From an uncultured Collinsella sp. (GTDB lineage: Bacteria > Actinomycetota > Coriobacteriia > Coriobacteriales > Coriobacteriaceae), in the NCBI GenBank assembly GCA_905197385.1, contig CAJJYO010000041.1, positions 1 through 9,715 of the forward strand: a stretch of 9,715 bases of DNA, in the 5' to 3' direction. The notes under the pieces are model-generated. The model had not been told where the DNA came from. It worked only from the letters and a program-made list of their open reading frames with translations, and did no database searches. Made by a program: the position numbers and the translations under genes. Of this stretch, positions 6,302 to 9,715 are shown piece by piece. Every line of letters starts with the position of its first letter. The first letter of the stretch is position 1.

Positions 6302-7208
6302 CGCTGGCCTCCTCGGTCCCATCGACGTTTGAGCCCGCGGCGTCGCGCTTTGCCTTGCGCTCAGCATTGAGCTCGGCGTCGCTCTCGCGCACCAGTTTGA
6401 TAATCGCCGCGCAGGCCTCCTCGCCCACAAGGTCGCGAGCACGCACTGTCAGGCGCGTCGCCTCCTGCTTGTCGCCGTCGCTTGCAGCATCGGTCGCGCA
6501 CATAATCAGGCAGATGGCAATCTCGGCCGAAGGCGAGGTCGGCACGCCTTGCAGGGCCAGTTCACCCATCACGTGCTCGTCGCTCTCCTCGGCGGCATCC
6601 GGATAGGTGGTATGAATCTTGTTGAGCAGGCGCGTCGTGTGCGCATCGTTGGGCGCTAAGCGCAGTGCCAGACGCGCGCAACCCACGGCGGCCGAGACAT
6701 TCTCGGTCTCGGGCTCAAGGAAATACTGGCCCAGGTTGGAATAGGCGCGGGCGGCGCACCTGCCATCGCTTGCACGCTCCAGCACCGAGAACGAGAGCGA
6801 TGCCCATTCCTGCTTGTCCTCGAGTGCGCGGAACAGCTCGGCCAAGTCCAAGCGATAGTTGCAGTTCATGGGGTCCCAGCGCACAGCCTGCATCAGGGCA
6901 TTACGAGCGCTCACATAATCCTGCTGGCGAATGTAGGCAAACGCCATGTCAGAGTACAGGCGGTCAAACGGCACCTCGACCTGCACGAGCTCGCGCGGAT
7001 CCTTCTCCACGCGACGATAGGCCAAGCGCTCAAACTTGCTATCGAAGCTAAAGTATTGGCGCTTCTCCTCCGTCTTGCACTCGGCGTCGATATACTCCTC
7101 GGCGAGCTCCACCAGACGCTCCAACAGCGGCGTCGCCGTAGCCAGGTCGCCCTGCGCCAGATAGTTCTCGGCATACGTGATGTCTTGCAAGCTGATGGGC
7201 AGATCCAT
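6291..7208 (-). CDS. TPR-repeat protein of unknown function, coupled to smpB
   Basis: This 305-residue, largely helical, soluble protein has no signal peptide or membrane segment. I see tetratricopeptide-like helix pairs at about 11-42 (ENYLAQGDLATATPLLERLVELA), 81-115 (AFAYIRQQDYVSARNALMQAVRWDP, the clearest unit), 116-145, and 152-187 (AYSNLGQYF, then ALRLAPNDA). The tail (about 279-305) is charged and low in complexity, rich in Ala, Glu, Asp and Lys, and probably disordered. Such proteins are usually scaffolds for partners; none is known here. The ATG (7208) has GAGGAG five bases before it. The frame continues upstream to 7295, but that part covers the tRNA-operon terminator. Its 3' end contains the smpB ribosome site and start, so expression of the two is linked, hinting at a translation-related role. 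That link is inference. Confidence 0.8.
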   Translation of the reverse strand: MDLPISLQDITYAENYLAQGDLATATPLLERLVELAEEYIDAECKTEEKRQYFSFDSKFERLAYRRVEKDPRELVQVEVPFDRLYSDMAFAYIRQQDYVSARNALMQAVRWDPMNCNYRLDLAELFRALEDKQEWASLSFSVLERASDGRCAARAYSNLGQYFLEPETENVSAAVGCARLALRLAPNDAHTTRLLNKIHTTYPDAAEESDEHVMGELALQGVPTSPSAEIAICLIMCATDAASDGDKQEATRLTVRARDLVGEEACAAIIKLVRESDAELNAERKAKRDAAGSNVDGTEEASDAQ

Positions 7209-7243
7209 GGCTACTCCTCGATCTGAGCGAAACACGGCAGACG

Positions 7244-7255
7244 CCGTATATACGG
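7244..7255. promoter_or_regulatory. palindrome CCGTATATACGG, possible -10 region or operator of the TPR-smpB unit
   Basis: This perfect 12-bp palindrome lies 36 bases upstream of the TPR gene start and just after the tRNA terminator. Its TATATA centre could be a -10 box for minus-strand transcription, but no good -35 is found at 16-18 bases, where the GC-rich terminator stem lies. It may mark a regulated promoter or be chance. Confidence 0.3.
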
Positions 7256-7264
7256 TCGATACAC

Positions 7265-7292
7265 AAAACCCGGGTCTCTTGCGAGGCCCGGG
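7265..7292 (-). terminator. terminator of the tRNA-Gln/tRNA-Glu operon
   Basis: On the minus strand CCCGGG (7292-7287), one mismatch, and CTC (7285-7283) form a stem with GAG (7278-7276) and CCCGGG (7274-7269) around a GCAA tetraloop of the stable GNRA class. TTTTGTGT follows. It begins 12 bases after tRNA-Glu and ends 56 bases before the TPR gene. Confidence 0.88.
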
Positions 7293-7304
7293 CAATCATT
7301 TGTG

Positions 7305-7380
7305 GGTAGCCCGTACCAGATTCGAACTGGTGATCTCCGCCTTGAGAGGGCGGCGTCCTAAACCGCTAGACGAACGGGCC
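7305..7380 (-). tRNA. tRNA-Glu (anticodon CUC)
   Basis: Full cloverleaf on the minus strand. The acceptor GGCCCGT pairs with ACGGGCT, including a G1-U72 wobble. The anticodon stem CCGCC/GGCGG carries loop CTCTCAA with anticodon CTC, and the T arm is ACCAG-TTCGAAT-CTGGT. The discriminator is A (complement of 7307). The following bases are CCCA rather than CCA, so the 3' CCA is not exactly encoded and must be completed by the nucleotidyltransferase. It reads GAG codons and lies 17 bases after tRNA-Gln in the same transcript. Confidence 0.95.
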
Positions 7381-7397
7381 ATATGTAGCAAATGCAA

Positions 7398-7471
7398 TGG
7401 CTGGGATGGAGGGAGTCGAACCCCCATTGACGGAACCAGAATCCGCTGTCCTGCCATTAGACGACATCCCA
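7398..7471 (-). tRNA. tRNA-Gln (anticodon CUG)
   Basis: Full cloverleaf on the minus strand, 74 bases including an encoded CCA (7400-7398). The acceptor TGGGATG pairs with CATCCCA, a U1-A72 start typical of glutamine tRNAs. The anticodon stem GCGGA/TCCGT carries loop TTCTGGT with anticodon CTG, and the T arm is GGGGG-TTCGACT-CCCTC. The discriminator is G. It is the first gene of the two-tRNA operon. Confidence 0.96.
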
Positions 7472-7515
7472 ATGACTGCATCGCTGCGCTCGGCTGTGCC
7501 TTTGCGCAAGAAAGA

Positions 7516-7544
7516 AATATACGGGAAGTCTCGCCGTGACGCAA
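7516..7544 (-). promoter_or_regulatory. promoter of the tRNA operon
   Basis: On the minus strand TTGCGT (7544-7539) and TATATT (7521-7516) have the ideal 17-base spacing, five and four bases from consensus being matched or better. Transcription should start near 7509, leaving a leader of about 38 bases before tRNA-Gln. The A/T-rich inverted repeat just upstream could serve as an UP element. Confidence 0.8.
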
Positions 7545-7547
7545 GCC

Positions 7548-7582
7548 CCAATTTTGACTTTTTTGAAATTCAGTCAAATTGG
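7548..7582. repeat. A/T-rich inverted repeat next to the tRNA promoter
   Basis: CCAATTTTGACT (7548-7559) and AGTCAAATTGG (7572-7582) are inverted copies apart from one missing base, with a 12-base loop. It ends four bases from the -35 of the tRNA promoter. Placement and composition fit an upstream activating (UP-like) element or a regulator site. The rest of the region up to 7747 holds no gene: I see only a GTGAAG direct repeat near 7602-7618 and a weak plus-strand promoter candidate. Confidence 0.6.
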
Positions 7583-7668
7583 CCTAATTTAGTCCAACCC
7601 GTGAAGGACCTGTGAAGCCGACCGCTGTACACGAAGGGCAAAACGCCGCGAGCGGTAGCCGTCAACCG

Positions 7669-7697
7669 TTGGCAGATTCTACCGCGAAAACGATAGC
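7669..7697 (+). promoter_or_regulatory. candidate promoter of the 7748-8158 gene
   Basis: TTGGCA (7669-7674) and GATAGC (7692-7697) are 17 bases apart. The -35 is good and the -10 poor. It would put the start of transcription near 7704, about 44 bases before the ATG. Confidence 0.3.
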
Positions 7698-7747
7698 ACC
7701 AGGCAACACAATCGAAGTATCAATGATCGCGTAGATATCGAGGCGCC

Positions 7748-8158
7748 ATGGACGAAGAGCTTGATTACCTATGGGAGACCCTGGGCCTCGAGATCACTGC
7801 TGACCTTTGGCCCGAGCGGGACAAAATCCATCCCACACTGCGCCCCGCCATCACGGTAATGCAGGCAAACTACCGCCGCGCCTCATTTTTGATCATGCGG
7901 ACGTCATGGCATGCGGCGCTCCCCGACCTCAAGCGCATCCAGGCAAGCCTCGTCGAGCTGTCCGGCATGCCGACCGTCATATCCGAGACGAACCTGGAGC
8001 GGCGGCAGCGCGAGCGCCTGCAGCGGCAGCGGATTCCGTTTATCTGCCCCGGCATTCAAGCATACCTGCCCTTTATGGACGAAGAGTACTGGAGCGACAC
8101 GCCCGACAAGCACGCAAAGATCTACGACCCACACGAATGGGCACAGCTGGAGGACTGA
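7748..8158 (+). CDS. hypothetical protein resembling the N-terminal domain of MarR-like winged-helix proteins
   Basis: The 136-residue product is soluble, without signal peptide or membrane segment. I do not recognise it as a named gene. The middle part (about 39-111) reads like the N-terminal domain of a family of about 220-residue MarR-like proteins from anaerobes: FLIMR, a helix with ALPDLKRIQASL, MPTVISETNLERRQRERLQRQRIPFICPG, then YLPFM. In that family the pattern is hydrophobic strand, xxYxRKxLIExxIPFIVPGxQxYLP, followed by a winged helix. Here the chain ends about 25 residues after YLPFM, so the DNA-binding half is absent. The next 130 bases are palindromic repeats, not a decayed remainder that I can see. 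The ATG has only a weak GAGG (7740-7743). It is isolated, with no operon partner. The likeness is from memory and needs a profile search. Confidence 0.7.
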   Translation: MDEELDYLWETLGLEITADLWPERDKIHPTLRPAITVMQANYRRASFLIMRTSWHAALPDLKRIQASLVELSGMPTVISETNLERRQRERLQRQRIPFICPGIQAYLPFMDEEYWSDTPDKHAKIYDPHEWAQLED

Positions 8159-8174
8159 CCGGGGCAGGCCCGCC

Positions 8175-8288
8175 GGCGGAAATTGCGTCCCAGATTTCAA
8201 GCTCAAACTGGTCCCCACTTTCCCGTCGAGCCCTCAACCGGAAACCGTGTCCCAGAATCAGCGCTCGAAACGGGACGTACCTTCCGCA
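8175..8288. repeat. two tandem imperfect palindromes with related arms
   Basis: Unit 1 has arms 8175-8193 (GGCGGAAATTGCGTCCCAG) and 8208-8227. Unit 2 has arms 8238-8255 (CCGGAAACCGTGTCCCAG) and about 8269-8287. Turned to one orientation, all four arms resemble CGGAAA, two or three bases, GYGTCCC, so this is one palindromic unit in two copies. The centres differ (AAGCTC, AGCGCTC). It fills the gap between two convergent genes, ending five bases before the stop of the thiol-protein gene. No T run follows, so it is a REP/BIME-like repeat rather than a normal terminator, though it could slow RNA polymerase from both sides. Confidence 0.75.
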
Positions 8289-8292
8289 GCCG

Positions 8293-8652
8293 CTACAGCA
8301 ACGCCTCGGTCCAAGCCGCTTCCTTAAAGCCGGGGATCGCAAAGTCGTCGCCCACCAGTAGCGGACGCTTAACCAGCATGCCGTCGGTCGCCAGCAGCTC
8401 GTAGCACTCCTGATCCGTCATACCTGCATCCAGGCGAGCCTTCAGGCCCAGCTCTCGATATTTCATGCCCGACGAGTTAAAGAAGCGTCGCACCGGCAGC
8501 CCCGAACGAGCAATCCAGGTCGCAAGTTCATCGGCCGTGGGATTGTCCGTAACGATATCGCGGTCGATATACTCAACCCCATGTTCGTCCAGCCATGCCT
8601 TGGCCTTTTTACAGGTCGAGCACTTGGGATATTCAACAAACAGTACGGTCAT
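8293..8652 (-). CDS. ArsC/Spx-family thioredoxin-fold protein
   Basis: This 119-residue protein belongs to the ArsC/Spx/YffB family (small thioredoxin-like fold, cytoplasm). C11-S-T-C14 near the N terminus gives a redox-active CxxC, and KKAKAWLDEHGVEY follows as in the family. The middle shows GLPVRRFFNSSGMKYRELGL (51-70), and the C-terminal part DGMLVKRPLLVGDDFAIPGFKE. The match is to the generic Firmicutes-type arsenate-reductase-like subgroup, not to Bacillus Spx, so I would not claim RNA polymerase binding. Arsenate reduction is also unproven: no ars genes are nearby. The ATG (8652) follows GGAGG by about seven bases; the frame is open upstream to 8733 without a ribosome site. It lies 91 bases downstream of the MupG-type gene, in the same direction. 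A TACAAT (8727-8722, minus) in the gap could be a -10 box, but no fitting -35 is seen. Confidence 0.9.
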   Translation of the reverse strand: MTVLFVEYPKCSTCKKAKAWLDEHGVEYIDRDIVTDNPTADELATWIARSGLPVRRFFNSSGMKYRELGLKARLDAGMTDQECYELLATDGMLVKRPLLVGDDFAIPGFKEAAWTEALL

Positions 8653-8743
8653 GGGAATCCTCCGAACATAGATCGGCCAACGCAGGTACACACCATACGA
8701 GGCGCTTCGCATGATGGGGCAATTGTAGCCCACGGGTCACACG

Positions 8744-9715
8744 CTAAACGAAGCGTACCCCGAATCCGCGTTTGATGAACGGCAACAGCTCCATTGCCTC
8801 GGGAGTGATATGGCCTGCAACGTTCATGCGCTCGTCGCCGGGAAGATCGACCCGCGCAATCTCAAGCTCGCCTTCGTAGCGCCCATAGCCGCTATTGCTC
8901 ACAGCGATCGACCCCGCCTTTCGCGGCAGGCCGGCACCGGGATCCGTCGGCACGGAATCCGGCTTAAGCGTCGTGCGCGACTCCTGAGACCTAAAGACGA
9001 GGGCGCTCGAATCGGGCCGGTCGTGATGAATCTGCCCACGTACATAGGCATAGCCGGACTCAAGCTCGCATTGCAGGTCCACGTATCCGGCAGAAACTTG
9101 AGCAAACTGCGCCCAACCCGCATCGGAAAGATCGGGGTCGCCAACCAAAACAATGTCGCAATCGGCGCCATGTGCGAGCTCAAGCATGTTGAGGGCAACC
9201 TTTGACGCGCGACCGCGCTGCGCCTCAACCGTCGGCAGTCCCTCGAATACCGGCCCGCGAACGTTGGCGTCACCTGGCACAAAAGCCATGATTTCGAAGC
9301 CAAGCGCCGCAAGACGAAGATTCGTCCGAGCAATGTCCTCCAGAGCTAAACCGGTATAAGGCTTGGGATAAAAATTGTGGCAGGCGGCAAAACGAGTCAC
9401 ATCGGCACCGGCTTCTCGCCACGATGCGATTTCATCAGAACTCACCGTCGACGCATTGACCACAATGCGAAATTCACCGGACAGCTCCGCGACCCGCTGG
9501 GCGCTAAAGCCATAGTCCAAACGAAGGTATTCCAGCCCCAGATCGCGCAGATCTTCGATACGCTCAAGCCCGAGCAAATCGCACGTGCGCGGTCCCACAT
9601 CGGCAATGAGCGCAATGCCGCGGGCGGAAAGCAGCGACAGCACATGACGGACCTTATCGGCATACGCCGCTCCCCCATCCTCGGGAATATGCAGTGAGGT
9701 AAACGCATAGCGCGC
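8744..9715 (-). CDS. DUF871 / MupG-type 6-phospho-N-acetylmuramidase, 5' end off the window
   Basis: MupG-type enzymes split MurNAc-6-phosphate-GlcNAc, made when cell-wall muropeptide sugars are taken up by a PTS, releasing MurNAc-6-phosphate in the cytoplasm. The frame is open from the right edge to TAG at 8744-8746: 323 visible residues, with only about 10-40 expected to be missing. It begins ARYAFTSLHIPEDGG, matching the family N terminus, so the GTG at 9643 is not the start. The TIM-barrel part shows IADVGPRT and LRLDYGF, then LGFEIMAFVPGD with RGPVFEGLPTVEAQR at about 148-167, the diagnostic DUF871 stretch. The cyclophilin-like C-terminal domain has RTTLKPDSVP, GRYEGELEIARVDLP and MNVAGHI. 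The family is clear. The exact substrate is inferred from the Staphylococcus MupG precedent; no murQ, murK or PTS gene is visible here. Confidence 0.9.
   Translation of the reverse strand, partial: ARYAFTSLHIPEDGGAAYADKVRHVLSLLSARGIALIADVGPRTCDLLGLERIEDLRDLGLEYLRLDYGFSAQRVAELSGEFRIVVNASTVSSDEIASWREAGADVTRFAACHNFYPKPYTGLALEDIARTNLRLAALGFEIMAFVPGDANVRGPVFEGLPTVEAQRGRASKVALNMLELAHGADCDIVLVGDPDLSDAGWAQFAQVSAGYVDLQCELESGYAYVRGQIHHDRPDSSALVFRSQESRTTLKPDSVPTDPGAGLPRKAGSIAVSNSGYGRYEGELEIARVDLPGDERMNVAGHITPEAMELLPFIKRGFGVRFV

Noticed and set aside
7554..7590. TTGACT (7554-7559) as a plus-strand -35 for the 7748 gene
   Set aside because: No -10 box at 16-18 bases; the nearest TAATTT is 25 bases away. 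The hexamer belongs to the inverted repeat by the tRNA promoter.
7177..7615. Short frames on both strands across the tRNA genes
   Set aside because: They arise from reading through tRNA-Glu and tRNA-Gln, a common source of false small proteins.
8175..8288. The tandem palindromes as a small CRISPR array
   Set aside because: Only two units, each an inverted pair with diverged arms and no equal-sized unique spacers between identical direct repeats; no cas genes nearby.
8722..8750. Promoter of the ArsC/Spx-family gene around TACAAT
   Set aside because: The -10-like box is good, but no acceptable -35 occurs at 16-18 bases, so it is noted only in the gene entry.

Overview
The window looks like a chromosomal segment of a high-GC anaerobic Coriobacteriia-type actinobacterium, most likely Collinsella or a close relative. 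This rests on base composition, on the mix of genes (glutamate synthase, an anaerobe-type Nramp transporter, a flavoredoxin with a rubredoxin, a DUF871/MupG-type protein) and on intergenic palindromes of a kind I associate with that genus. The genus is an inference, not something a marker gene here proves.

Layout, left to right. Positions 1-3112 (minus) hold the first 1037 codons of glutamate synthase large subunit gltB; its 3' end lies off the left edge. A 350-bp divergent intergenic region separates it from mntH (3477-4733, plus), an Nramp Mn(II)/Fe(II) importer. The mntH promoter carries a 13-bp DtxR/MntR-like palindrome in its spacer. A 14-bp motif occurs as an inverted pair upstream of mntH and once more just downstream of it. 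Next come two minus-strand redox genes with separate signals: a 47-aa short rubredoxin (4885-5028) and a flavoredoxin-type flavin reductase (5118-5621). Together they look like the two halves of a high-molecular-weight rubredoxin.

Positions 5831-7208 (minus) are a translationally coupled pair: a TPR protein of unknown role followed by smpB, whose start lies inside the TPR gene. A strong terminator (5673-5703) ends this unit, and a long 23-bp-arm hairpin sits between smpB and that terminator. Upstream is a two-tRNA operon, tRNA-Gln(CUG) then tRNA-Glu(CUC), with its own promoter (7516-7544) and terminator (7265-7292).

The right part holds an isolated plus-strand gene (7748-8158) resembling only the N-terminal domain of a MarR-like winged-helix protein, then two tandem imperfect palindromes (8175-8288). 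These are followed by an ArsC/Spx-family thiol protein (8293-8652, minus) and a MupG-type 6-phospho-N-acetylmuramidase (8744-9715, minus, 5' end off the window). No CRISPR array, insertion sequence, phage gene or obvious defence system is present. The least-explained items are the three families of intergenic repeats, the truncated MarR-like domain protein and the split flavin reductase/rubredoxin pair.
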